From contig NZ_VFOS01000002.1 in the NCBI RefSeq assembly GCF_006716265.1, positions 124,001 through 188,000 of the forward strand: DNA of 64,000 bases, written 5' to 3'. Of this stretch, positions 1 through 10,576 are shown one piece after another (the first letter of the stretch is position 1; the number at the start of each line of letters is the position of its first letter). The notes under the pieces are model-generated. The model worked only from the letters and a program-made list of their open reading frames with translations. It was not told the DNA's origin and searched no databases. The stretch comes from Rarobacter faecitabidus. GTDB taxonomy: Bacteria > Actinomycetota > Actinomycetes > Actinomycetales > Cellulomonadaceae. The position numbers and the translations under genes were made by a program.

Positions 1-117
1 GCGGACGGCGCGATCGTGGGGGATCTGGCTGACCCGACCGTGGACCGCGTGATCGACGCGCTGCGGGCACACTCGGATGCCTCCCGCGCCCGGCGCGCAT
101 CGGCGGGACCCCGATGA
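1..117 (+). CDS. ABC transporter ATP-binding protein, C-terminal end (partial)
   Basis: Only the last 38 codons are present; the gene begins before the window. The tail reads DGAIVGDLADPTVDRVIDAL and then a basic end. The 'dGxivgd' phrase resembles the end of MacB/LolD-type ATPases, where it follows the H-loop. Its stop overlaps the start of the next gene (ATGA), so it is translationally coupled to the FtsX-like permease, as expected for an ABC exporter pair. The family call rests mainly on this neighbour. Confidence 0.7.
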   Translation, partial: ADGAIVGDLADPTVDRVIDALRAHSDASRARRASAGPR

Positions 118-2663
118 TGGGGAAGATGGCCTGGCGCTCAGTGCGCCAGCACCCAGTTCGCTTCGGCATGTCGGTGATCGTCGTGGTGCTGGGCATCGCG
201 TTCGTGACCGGCACCTTCTCCCTGCGCGCGATGATGTCATCGACGTTCGGCAACATCGTCGACTCGGCCTATGCGGGGCAGGCGTACGTGCGCGGGACGC
301 TGGTGGACGAGTCCGCCGCGGCGAATTCCATGATGGATCCCGCGGCTGGCCGCACCAAGGTGCCAATGGATCTGGCCACCTCGATCGACGCCATCGACGG
401 CGTGGACGTCGCCATTCCGGATGTGAGCGGCACGCTCATCCTCATCAAGGCCGACGGCACGGCGGCGGCCGCGGGCGGTTCGCCCACCCTCGCCTTGGGG
501 CTGGACCCGCGCGACCCCACGCTGAAACTCGGCGCCGGGAAGCGCCCATCCGGCCCGGACGAGATCGCGCTCGACACCGAGACCCTCGAACGCACGGCCC
601 TGCAGGTCGGCTCGAAAACGCAGATCATCGTCGGCGGGCAACTGAAGGATGTGACCGTCTCGGGCGAACTGCAGTTCGGCACGGCGTCGGCGGGCGCGAA
701 CCTCGTCGGACTCGACCTGGACACCGCCACGCAGTACTTCGCCCCGGACGGCACGGTCTCGCTTATCTCGGTCTTCAGTTCCTCGCCGGAGGCCGACACG
801 GTCGCCGCCGTGACGTCAGCACTCGCGGGCGATGGCGTGGAGGTCGTCGCCGGGCAGACGGTGCGGGACGAGTCCACCGCCAGCGTCGAGACGATGCTCG
901 GCTTCGTGTCGACATTCCTGCTCGTGTTCGCGCTGGTCGCGCTCGTTGTGGGCGGCTTCATCATCGCGAACACGTTCACCATGATCGTGCGCCAGCGGCT
1001 CCGCGAGATCGCGGTCCTGCGCGCGATAGGCGCCTCGCCCGTGCAGGTGTTCGCATCCGTCGTGGGTCAGGCGGCGATCGTCGGGCTCATCGGATCGGCG
1101 CTGGGCATCGGCGGCGGCGTGGCACTGGTCTACGGGCTGCGGGCGGTCATGGGGAACTTCGGCATGAACCTTTCCGGGGAGGTTCCACTCGACGTGAGCA
1201 CAGTGGTGATCGCGATCGTCACGGGCGTAGCGGTGTGCGTGATCTCGGCTGCGATTCCGGCCCGGCAGGGCTCTCGCGTGGCCCCGGTGGACGCGATGCG
1301 CGAATCCGTCTCGATCAAAGAGAAGGCGCTTCGCCTGCGCGGCATCCTGGGCGGACTGCTGATGGTCGCGGGCGTCGCCGCCGTCGTCGCCTCGACGCGC
1401 GTCGATTCCGGTGGCTCGCTACTGGGCGCCGGTGGTGCCGCCCTGCTGGTCGGGCTGCTGGTCGTCGCCCCGGCCATCACCCGGCCGGTCACGCGGCTCC
1501 TCGCCCTGCCGCTCAAGCACTGGTCCAGGCCCATTGGGCCGCTCGCGGCGGACAACGTCATGCGCAATCCACGGCGCACCGCGGCGACGGCCGGCGCGCT
1601 CATGATCGGTCTCGCACTCGTGGGTGCCGCCTCGGTGCTCGCCGCCTCCGCCGAGAAGTCCGTGGCTTCGCTCGTCGATACCGGATTCAAGGCCGACTTC
1701 GTGGTGGTTTCGGCCGACTACATGGCCGGGGTACCCGGCGAGGTGGTGGACAAACTGGCCGCCGCGCCCGGCGTGGCCGGGGCAGACCCGCTCTACTACA
1801 GTTTCTTCGACGTCGACGGCGAATCCGGTCAGGTACTGGCGTTCGACCGGACTCTCGTGCAAGACAGCATTGAGACGACGGTGATCTCGGGAAGCCTGGA
1901 CGGCTTCACCGGCGACGGAGCGCTCGTCCTCGAGGATGTCGCCAAGGACAAGGGGTGGCAGGTGGGCACGCGGATTCCGGTATCGGTCCTCGACGCGAGC
2001 AATCAACCCGTCGAGGAAACCGTGAAGATCGCCGCGATCATCGACGCGGGATCCCTCGGGGGCGCGGTGTTCGTGACCACTGACTGGTTCACCGCGAACG
2101 TTCCCGCGAGCAGCAGGATCATAGACTCCGTCTACATTCGGGCGGAAGCGGGCACGGACCTGACGGCATTGCGGGCGGAACTGACCGAGGTCGTGAAGCC
2201 GTACGTTGTTCTCACGGTCATGGACAAGGACGATCTGACGACGTACATCGCGGATCAGATCCAGCAGGTGCTGGTCATCCTGTACGCGTTGCTCGGTCTG
2301 TCGATCGTGATCGCCATCCTCGGGATCGTCAACACGCTCGCGCTCTCGATCATGGAGCGGACTCGGGAGATCGGGCTGCTGCGCGCCGTCGGCATGGGGC
2401 GGCTGCAACTCTCCGGCGTGGTTGTGGCCGAGTCCATCCTGATCTCGGTGTTCGGTGCCATCGGCGGGCTGGCCGTGGGAGTGGGGGTCGCCTCGGCGAT
2501 GCCATCCGTCTTCGACACCAGCGGATTCGACCAGCTGGCGATACCCTGGGGCGCGCTGGGAGCCATGATCGGGTTGGCGGCGATCGTGGGACTCGTGGCC
2601 GCGATCTGGCCGGCCGTGCGCGCAGCGCGACTGCCCGTGTTGGACGCACTCTCGTACGAGTGA
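114..2663 (+). CDS. ABC transporter permease, FtsX/MacB family
   Basis: An 849-residue membrane protein with the duplicated FtsX arrangement. A first membrane segment lies near residues 18-40, followed by an extracellular domain to about 255, then three membrane segments to about 390. Further membrane segments near 410-460 precede a second unit with a large extracellular domain (about 510-715) and a last group of segments to the C-terminus. The phrase RQRLREIAVLRAIGASPVQV near 295 and its partner ERTREIGLLRAVGMGRLQ near 750 are the conserved FtsX cytoplasmic motifs. It overlaps the upstream ATPase by four bases. Such pairs export peptides, lipids or drugs, or act mechanically at the envelope; the substrate cannot be told. 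Confidence 0.93.
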   Translation: MMGKMAWRSVRQHPVRFGMSVIVVVLGIAFVTGTFSLRAMMSSTFGNIVDSAYAGQAYVRGTLVDESAAANSMMDPAAGRTKVPMDLATSIDAIDGVDVAIPDVSGTLILIKADGTAAAAGGSPTLALGLDPRDPTLKLGAGKRPSGPDEIALDTETLERTALQVGSKTQIIVGGQLKDVTVSGELQFGTASAGANLVGLDLDTATQYFAPDGTVSLISVFSSSPEADTVAAVTSALAGDGVEVVAGQTVRDESTASVETMLGFVSTFLLVFALVALVVGGFIIANTFTMIVRQRLREIAVLRAIGASPVQVFASVVGQAAIVGLIGSALGIGGGVALVYGLRAVMGNFGMNLSGEVPLDVSTVVIAIVTGVAVCVISAAIPARQGSRVAPVDAMRESVSIKEKALRLRGILGGLLMVAGVAAVVASTRVDSGGSLLGAGGAALLVGLLVVAPAITRPVTRLLALPLKHWSRPIGPLAADNVMRNPRRTAATAGALMIGLALVGAASVLAASAEKSVASLVDTGFKADFVVVSADYMAGVPGEVVDKLAAAPGVAGADPLYYSFFDVDGESGQVLAFDRTLVQDSIETTVISGSLDGFTGDGALVLEDVAKDKGWQVGTRIPVSVLDASNQPVEETVKIAAIIDAGSLGGAVFVTTDWFTANVPASSRIIDSVYIRAEAGTDLTALRAELTEVVKPYVVLTVMDKDDLTTYIADQIQQVLVILYALLGLSIVIAILGIVNTLALSIMERTREIGLLRAVGMGRLQLSGVVVAESILISVFGAIGGLAVGVGVASAMPSVFDTSGFDQLAIPWGALGAMIGLAAIVGLVAAIWPAVRAARLPVLDALSYE

Positions 2664-2676
2664 TGAGATAGCCCCT

Positions 2677-3018
2677 ATGGAGGACATCTACACGGCGCTT
2701 GCTCCCGCCGAGGCCCGCGACCTCGCCCACGATGCACTGTGGAACGAGGGCTGGACGGTCACGAAGGTGGACCACTGGACCGCTGACGCGGAACGCGGGT
2801 CAGTGGGGGCTACCGTCATCCTCGGGCCGCTCGCGGGCGATCGCCAGCAGCACGTGAAGTTTCGGCTGCAGGTGTTCGCCCGGCCGGGCGGCGGGACGGC
2901 CGTGCGGGTGCGGCGATTCACCTCCGCCGACATAGGCAAATCCGGCGCGAAGCGCAACGCCGAACTCGTCCTCGCCGGCTGGCGGACCATCCGGACGGCG
3001 CTTCCCGAACCCGATTGA
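2677..3018 (+). CDS. Hypothetical protein, 113 aa
   Basis: I do not recognise the family. It begins 13 bases after the ABC permease stop and is probably co-transcribed with it. The protein is soluble, with no signal peptide or membrane segment. Its N-terminus (about residues 5-30) looks helical. The rest alternates short hydrophobic and charged stretches, with VKFRLQVFARPGGGTAVRV near 60-80 suggesting a beta-sheet domain of START or polyketide-cyclase-like size; that is only an impression. A hairpin follows the stop. Confidence 0.7.
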   Translation: MEDIYTALAPAEARDLAHDALWNEGWTVTKVDHWTADAERGSVGATVILGPLAGDRQQHVKFRLQVFARPGGGTAVRVRRFTSADIGKSGAKRNAELVLAGWRTIRTALPEPD

Positions 3019-3033
3019 CCGGCACGCCACGAC

Positions 3034-3076
3034 GAGAGGGCTGGTCCGCGCGTTTCGTGCGCGGCTCGGCCCTCTC
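3034..3076 (+). terminator. Hairpin after the ABC operon and small gene
   Basis: GAGAGGGC at the left and GCCCTCTC at the right form the outer stem, with a partly paired GC-rich inner part around a TTTCGTG loop. There is no T-run. It is a plausible terminator or stabilising 3' stem 16 bases after the stop. Confidence 0.5.
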
Positions 3077-3156
3077 GCCCACCCGTTCGGGCGCCGTGAT
3101 CGTCCGCTGGTAGAGGAATCGCCCCGCCACCATTGAGATGTGCGATTTGTGCCGAA

Positions 3157-3162
3157 TACCAT
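3157..3162 (+). promoter_or_regulatory. -10 box TACCAT of a probable leaderless promoter
   Basis: TACCAT lies seven bases before the ATG at 3170, and no Shine-Dalgarno sequence precedes that ATG. The spacing puts the transcription start at or next to the start codon. Confidence 0.4.
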
Positions 3163-3169
3163 AGTTCCC

Positions 3170-4648
3170 ATGCGTGCCTTCATTCTCGCCCTCGGCACTG
3201 CCCCGCGGACCCGGCTCAGAGCCCTCGCGATAGCCGTCCTGGTGGCGAGCCTCGTCGCTGGCCTGGGGACGGCCATTGCGCCCGCGGCGCAAGCCGCCAC
3301 GTGGAAGTCTCAGGCCAAGAAAGTCAAGGCTTCCGCCTGGCCGGCCCGCGTCGCCAAGGTGACGGCTGGCCCGGGAAGCGCGCCCGGCACGGCGATCGTG
3401 AAGTGGAAGGCGTCGAACGAGACGACCTCCTACTACCAGCTCGATCTGGCGAGCACCATGTTCTCAAAGTCCGACAAAACGCTGCCGACCCGGGGTCGGG
3501 ACTTCCACAGCATCAAGATTCCCCGCAACGCGCGGTCATATACCGTGTCAGCGGCGCTAGCGGCCAAGGTGGGCGCGCCGATCGGTAGCGGAAACCACAT
3601 CTTCTTCCGGTTCTATGCCGTCAACTCAGCGGGCAAGAAGAATATCGTCCGCGTCTATCCCGGCCTGCATGCGTTCACGACAGCGCCGCCTGCCACGGGT
3701 GGGACCACAGATCTCACCGTGGCGTCCTACAACGTCGGCTCGATCAAGGCAGCGGTCAAAACGAAGGGTGCAACCCCCTGGAGCAGCCGCCGAGCAAAGG
3801 TCGCAAGCATCATCGCAAGCTCCGGTGCTGGCCTCGTCGCCCTCCAGGAAGTCGGGCCGGGCAACATCGTCGACGGCGGCGCCGTGAAGTCCACTGGCCT
3901 TCCACGCCACACCGATGACCTAGTGGCCGCACTCGCTGACAAGGTAGGCAGCGACAAGTACCGGCTCGTGCGCACAACTCCGTACGTGCAGGCGGGCAAG
4001 ACCAGCGGTAGCCAGGGTGCCCGCATCCTGTATGACTCGACACAGTACAAACTGCTGTCGAACTGCCCTGAAGAGACGGGCAAGAATGCCTACAGCCCCT
4101 CTTGCTCGTTCCCGCTGCCACTGAACAGCGGCGATAGCGAAGGGTATCGCCGCCGGGCCGCCTACGCCCTGTTCGAGCAGATCTCCACGGGGAAGGTCTT
4201 TTACTTCGTGTCCGTCCACCTCGAACACCGTGAAGGCACGACGAGTAAGTCGATTCTCAAACTCGACAAACTCCGCGGCAAGCAGGCGACGGCGGTCGTG
4301 TCGACGATGAAGAGTATCAATACCTCGGGGTATCCCGTCATCATCGGCGGGGACCTGAACTCATGGCAGAACTACCAGAGGACGGGTGCGCTCCCCCAGA
4401 CGAAGTTCCTTAAGGGTGGCTACATCGATGGCGCATCGGCGACGAAGCGGGTAGGCGTCAAGTATCCGACCTCGTCACAGTGGGCCACCACGGTCAAGGC
4501 GAGCACCGTAGGATTCGGCTCGCGCATCGACTACCTGCTCGCCAAGGGCGTCGCAGGCGCCACCCGCTACACAAACACGATGGTCCGCAAGGATTCTCGG
4601 CGCGGTTCCGACCACGCGCTCATCAAGGTGACGTTCCGCCTTCCCTGA
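3170..4648 (+). CDS. Secreted endonuclease/exonuclease/phosphatase family protein
   Basis: A 492-residue exported protein. The ATG at 3170 is chosen over a GTG at 3140 because it opens a normal signal peptide: basic n-region, hydrophobic core LRALAIAVLVASLVAGLG, then an AQA-type cleavage site near residue 42. A fibronectin-III-like domain follows (about 45-165). The EEP domain (about 180-492) has its hallmarks in order: SYNVGS, LQEVG with the metal-binding Glu, SVHLEH, GGDLNSW and the terminal GSDHALI. The fold covers DNase I-like nucleases, sphingomyelinases and phosphoinositide phosphatases, so the substrate (extracellular DNA or a phospholipid) is unknown. It converges on the following minus-strand hydrolase with a 17-base gap. 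Confidence 0.88.
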   Translation: MRAFILALGTAPRTRLRALAIAVLVASLVAGLGTAIAPAAQAATWKSQAKKVKASAWPARVAKVTAGPGSAPGTAIVKWKASNETTSYYQLDLASTMFSKSDKTLPTRGRDFHSIKIPRNARSYTVSAALAAKVGAPIGSGNHIFFRFYAVNSAGKKNIVRVYPGLHAFTTAPPATGGTTDLTVASYNVGSIKAAVKTKGATPWSSRRAKVASIIASSGAGLVALQEVGPGNIVDGGAVKSTGLPRHTDDLVAALADKVGSDKYRLVRTTPYVQAGKTSGSQGARILYDSTQYKLLSNCPEETGKNAYSPSCSFPLPLNSGDSEGYRRRAAYALFEQISTGKVFYFVSVHLEHREGTTSKSILKLDKLRGKQATAVVSTMKSINTSGYPVIIGGDLNSWQNYQRTGALPQTKFLKGGYIDGASATKRVGVKYPTSSQWATTVKASTVGFGSRIDYLLAKGVAGATRYTNTMVRKDSRRGSDHALIKVTFRLP

Positions 4649-4665
4649 CGAGGCCGGAGGCTCGG

Positions 4666-5670
4666 TCACCGCGCCAGGTGCGCGAGCCACGTAGTGGCGG
4701 TGTTCAGGTACTCCTCGCGAGCCTCGCGGGGGGACGAGGCCAGGTCATGCGCGCCCTCGAAGCGGGCCACCGTGACGTCCGGACCGAGGTCCTCCGCTCG
4801 ATCGACGAGCCGCTGGGCGTCGAGCACGCTGTCGGTCGTGAGTAGGCGGTCGTGCGGCCGGAACCGATTTCCCGATTCCCTAGCGGCGCACAGCAGGATC
4901 GGCACCCCGATGCCTAGTCCGCGCCTGACCTGGGCTTGCCCGCGACGAATCGCTCGTAGCCAGGCCGCGCGCGCGGGAAATCCTCTTCGAGGGCGCAGGC
5001 GGAGGTCGAAGTCGAACTCTCCTCCCGTGTCGACGTGCAGCGCGTCGCGATAGTGCACGGAGAGTTCGTCCAGCGCGAGTCTTGGCGCTATGGGGGCGAT
5101 GGCTCCGGAGAGGATGGCCGCCGCGGCGCGATACGGCGAAGAGCCCTGCATGGCGAGCCAAGGGCTGTTGAGGACGAGGGCGTCCACCGCATGATCGCTT
5201 CCGGCGCGCCAGCGGTGCGCGGCCCAGAGCGAGGCGATCAGCCCGCCCGTCGAGTGGCCTAGTACGGTCAGGCGGGAGTGCCCCGCCGCGCCGCGGATGG
5301 CACGCGCGGCTAGATCCAGTTCCTCTCGGTAGACGGACAGATCGGCGACGTAGTTGCCCGGCTCGCCGGTTCGCAGCGACCGGCCGTAGCGGCGCAGGTC
5401 GATCGCGTAGAACGCGAAACCCGCCGCCGCGAAGTGATCACCGACGTGGGCCTGGAAGAAGTAGTCGGCGAAGCCGTGGATGTAGAGGATGGCTGGCGCG
5501 TCAGGAGCGAAGGCGGTCGGAGCGGAGGCCGGTGCGCGCCGGATCAGGGTGGCGATCGAGCTCGTATCGCCCGGCAGATCGGGAGTGAGATCCAGGACCG
5601 CCTGCGACCAGTCAGGGCCGAGCGGGTCCGGCGACCACGGCGATGCGTGCGGGGCGACAGGCGGGCTCAC
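4666..5670 (-). CDS. Alpha/beta hydrolase, lysophospholipase/monoacylglycerol lipase-like
   Basis: About 334 residues from the GTG at 5670. The frame is open further upstream, but that part is arginine/proline-rich with no fold-like pattern, so the start is inferred from where the Hydrolase_4 homology begins. Visible signatures are ILYIHGFADYFFQ (oxyanion-hole HG), the AIDLRRYGRS strand-turn, the nucleophile elbow GHSTGG, and a late GAHD carrying the probable catalytic His. The acidic member is probably in the DSVLD stretch. There is no signal peptide, so it is cytoplasmic. It probably cleaves a lipid ester or similar; the substrate is unknown. Confidence 0.85.
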   Translation of the reverse strand: MSPPVAPHASPWSPDPLGPDWSQAVLDLTPDLPGDTSSIATLIRRAPASAPTAFAPDAPAILYIHGFADYFFQAHVGDHFAAAGFAFYAIDLRRYGRSLRTGEPGNYVADLSVYREELDLAARAIRGAAGHSRLTVLGHSTGGLIASLWAAHRWRAGSDHAVDALVLNSPWLAMQGSSPYRAAAAILSGAIAPIAPRLALDELSVHYRDALHVDTGGEFDFDLRLRPRRGFPARAAWLRAIRRGQAQVRRGLGIGVPILLCAARESGNRFRPHDRLLTTDSVLDAQRLVDRAEDLGPDVTVARFEGAHDLASSPREAREEYLNTATTWLAHLAR

Positions 5671-5878
5671 GAGAGCACACGGGATCCGGTAGCACTGTGG
5701 TCGGCCATGCCGCCAGCCTAGTGCAGTCCTCGGCGGTGGCCTCGTTCTACACCGTGCCATGGGCGCATGCTCGCCATGGTCTGGTGGTCTACGCCCAGCG
5801 CGTCTGTGCCCGGTGGCCCGCTGGCGTGTGCCCTTCCAACCGGCCTGCGCCAGGCGACCCGCGCGCCGGTACATCGCA

Positions 5879-5914
5879 CGGGCCGGGCCGAAGCTCGCGC
5901 CTCGACCCGGCCCG
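5879..5914 (-). terminator. GC-rich hairpin downstream of the Ig-domain remnant
   Basis: CGGGCCGGG pairs with CCCGGCCCG around an 18-base loop. It lies 27 bases past the stop of the minus-strand Ig remnant. I see nothing else in the gap from 5671 to 5940. Confidence 0.45.
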
Positions 5915-5940
5915 CTATCTCTACTGCCTCGGGCTTGCCG

Positions 5941-6720
5941 CTATCGGCGTACCTTGACCTTGATGGTCTGTGAGGCGGCCTTGGCATTGGGATTGCCGAG
6001 GAATTTCGCGCGCAGCGTGACCGTGCCGGGCTTGGTGGGGCCGGGCAGAGCGACGCTCGCCCGCCCGTTCTTGAGTTTGGCGGTCACCGACTTCTTGCCA
6101 ATGGTCACGCGCAGCTTGCCACGCGCCTTCGTCGCGGTGCCTGTCAGGCGCACAGTCACGGTGGCCTTGAACCGCTTGTTCGCGGTGGCGTTCTTCGCAA
6201 CGACCTTGATCGATGTGGTGGCCTTGGCCACCTGAAGCCGCAGTGTGGTGGACGATGGGTTCGTCGCCGCTGATCCCAGGTAGGCGATTGTCAGTGTGCG
6301 CTGTCCGGCCGCGAGCGTGGCCGGCAGCCGCACGGCGACCGCGCCAGCCGTCAGGGATGCCGTTACCGTCTTGCCGCCGCCGGTAACGCGAATCTGTCCC
6401 GTTGCGGGGCGTCCGCCAGCGGAAACCTTCACCGCGACGCTGGCTGCGCGCCCGTAAACGGCCTTCGCGGCCGAAGCCGTGATGGAGGAGTCACTCTTTG
6501 CGGGTGCGACCGGTCCCACCGAGTCGTGATCCTCTACGACGAGAGTCACAGGTGCCGACTCGGCGACGACGGTGTGCGCGTCATCGTAGAGCTTGACCTG
6601 GAACTGCGAGCCGTTGAGGGGTCCAGCGGCGGTGAAAGTGAACGTGCCGGACGTGCCGGCTTCTGCGAGCACCTGCCACGGGACCTCGGAGCTCGTCCTG
6701 CTGAACCATGAAGGCCGGGA
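5941..6720 (-). pseudogene. C-terminal remnant of a secreted Ig-domain protein
   Basis: From a GTG at 6672 the frame gives 243 residues, beginning in the middle of an Ig-like domain. Reading upstream of that GTG without a stop gives SSEVPWQ, which continues the same domain: the tryptophan strand and the later LVVEDH strand are Ig hallmarks. Two further Ig-like modules follow, and the protein ends in the basic TIKVKVRR tail shared with the other large exported proteins of this window. There is no signal peptide, and the open frame runs straight into the clpB promoter. I read it as the 3' end of a once larger surface-protein gene, cut off at its 5' side. It could still be translated from GTG, but the product would lack an export signal. 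Confidence 0.65.
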
Positions 6721-6747
6721 GCGCTCGTCCTCGACTACCCAAACAGA

Positions 6748-6768
6748 CTTGAGCGGAATAGACTCAAC
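6748..6768 (+). promoter_or_regulatory. HAIR element (HspR operator) of clpB
   Basis: CTTGAGC-N7-ACTCAAC matches the HspR-associated inverted repeat (CTTGAGT-N7-ACTCAAG) with only the two end bases changed. It lies 66 bases before the clpB start, where HspR is known to repress clpB/dnaK in actinobacteria. Confidence 0.85.
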
Positions 6769-6780
6769 TTTGTGGGCGTT
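6755..6780 (+). promoter_or_regulatory. Candidate SigH/SigR-type promoter of clpB
   Basis: GGAAT, 18 bases, then GTT fits the actinobacterial SigH/SigR pattern (GGAAY-N18-19-GTT). It overlaps the HAIR element, so HspR binding would block it. The pattern is short, so this remains a candidate. Confidence 0.45.
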
Positions 6781-6833
6781 GATCTCTGACAGAAGAGAGA
6801 CCAGCCAAAGCCCGCGACGGGCTAGGAGGATTG

Positions 6834-9416
<2,583 letters not shown>

Positions 9417-9436
9417 AGCGGGCCGAGGCCCCCGCG

Positions 9437-10240
9437 CTAGAGGCCTTGCCAGAATGCGAGGAGTTCGCGCGCCGTCGCCTGCGGCTGTTCGAGCGGCACG
9501 AGGGTGCGTGATCCGGGAATTGCAGCGGCCGTGGCGGCGGGCGTCCTCGAAGCGGCACGACTGGCACACGCCGGCGACCAGTCACCGCGGTCATCGCCGG
9601 TGAGGTAGAGACTGGGGACCGCGATGGTGGGGAGCAGCGCGGATACGTCACCGCGGTCCAGGATGAAGGATTGCAGAGCGCGGCTCATGCTCGCCTTGGT
9701 GGGGCGCGCCAGGCTCTCGAAAACGATGCGACGAATTTCCCCGTTCGCCGCGGATTCGTCCGTCAGCATCGCCTTGATCACGGCGGAACGCACCGCGCCG
9801 ACGGCGCCGAACGACCGCAGCAGTGGCGCCAGCAACCGGATCTGGCGGCGCATTGCGGGCGTAATCGGCTCGACGGGGGCGCTGATCGAGACGAGGGAGC
9901 GCAGGACGCCGGGCGAGACGGCGAGTTCGTAGCCGACGTGACCCCCGAATGCGTTCCCGACCCAGTCCACTGGCGTTCGAATGCCCAGCGCCTCAAGCGC
10001 CTCGCGCGCGGCTACCGCGGCATCGGCGATGCCGGTGCGACCGCGCAGTTCCTCGCTGCGGCCCAGGCCGGGCGGATCGATCAACAAATATAGGCGCTCC
10101 GGGGATGCGTCGAGCAAGAGCGGCAGGATCCGGTCCCAGGTGTGGCTGTCGACGAACATCGACGACCACAGCACGGTGGGCTGGCCGGCGGGCCGACCGA
10201 ATCGCCGCACGGCAAGTCGTCCCAGACTCGTGTGGCTCAC
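9437..10240 (-). CDS. Alpha/beta-fold hydrolase with altered catalytic residues
   Basis: A 267-residue alpha/beta fold protein. The N-terminal LWSSMFVDSHTW and IDPPGLGRS stretches match the oxyanion and strand-turn regions of small hydrolases. The nucleophile elbow reads GNAFGG (residues 95-100), so Ala97 stands where Ser is usual. Near the C-terminus the 'GxxH' position reads SRTLVPLEQP, with Thr in place of the catalytic His. The GNA(W/F)GG form may be a trait of its subfamily rather than a recent mutation. It may be non-catalytic, or a binding protein. Its start ATG lies about 120 bases from a block of 25-bp tandem repeats. Confidence 0.8.
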   Translation of the reverse strand: MSHTSLGRLAVRRFGRPAGQPTVLWSSMFVDSHTWDRILPLLLDASPERLYLLIDPPGLGRSEELRGRTGIADAAVAAREALEALGIRTPVDWVGNAFGGHVGYELAVSPGVLRSLVSISAPVEPITPAMRRQIRLLAPLLRSFGAVGAVRSAVIKAMLTDESAANGEIRRIVFESLARPTKASMSRALQSFILDRGDVSALLPTIAVPSLYLTGDDRGDWSPACASRAASRTPAATAAAIPGSRTLVPLEQPQATARELLAFWQGL

Positions 10241-10363
10241 TCACTCGCTGACGCGCGCCGGCGGGTGCTACGCACCGCCGTATTGACCCGCTTTGGCGGC
10301 CGCCTCGCGCCTCGGCGGGCGCATGCTGCAGCCTCCCTCCACCGATCTCACGTAGGCGTGGCT

Positions 10364-10488
10364 CGCTCTCCCACCTGATCTGACGTCACGCTCCCCCGCC
10401 TGATCTGACGTCCCGCTCTCCCGCCTGATCTGGCGTCCCGCTCTCCCACCTGATCTGACGTCCCGCTCTCCCACCTGATCTGACGTCA
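10364..10488. repeat. Five tandem copies of a 25-bp intergenic repeat
   Basis: The units start at 10364, 10389, 10414, 10439 and 10464, with nearly identical sequence around a core CTGATCTGACGTC; only three or four positions vary. The block lies upstream of the minus-strand hydrolase and downstream of the CBM protein terminator. There are no unique spacers, so it is not CRISPR. Confidence 0.9.
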
Positions 10489-10518
10489 CGCTCCCGCGCA
10501 GGCGCGGCCGCGCAAAGC

Positions 10519-10562
10519 GGAAGGGCCGTGGGAGATGACCAAGCCATCCCCACGGCCCTTCC
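10519..10562 (-). terminator. Strong hairpin terminator of the CBM/Ig protein gene
   Basis: A perfect 14-bp stem (10519-10532 with 10549-10562) with core AAGGGCCGTGGG around a 16-base loop. It starts 15 bases after the minus-strand stop at 10577. There is no clear T-run. Confidence 0.7.
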
Positions 10563-10576
10563 GGTGACCGAAGTCG

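Noticed and set aside
77-1873. Plus-strand open frame of 598 codons overlapping the ABC permease
   Set aside because: Arg/Gly-rich out-of-phase reading of the permease gene, which has clear FtsX motifs.
10364-10488. Possible CRISPR array
   Set aside because: Units are contiguous with no variable spacers and no cas genes are nearby; the same applies to the 33-bp and 17-bp blocks.
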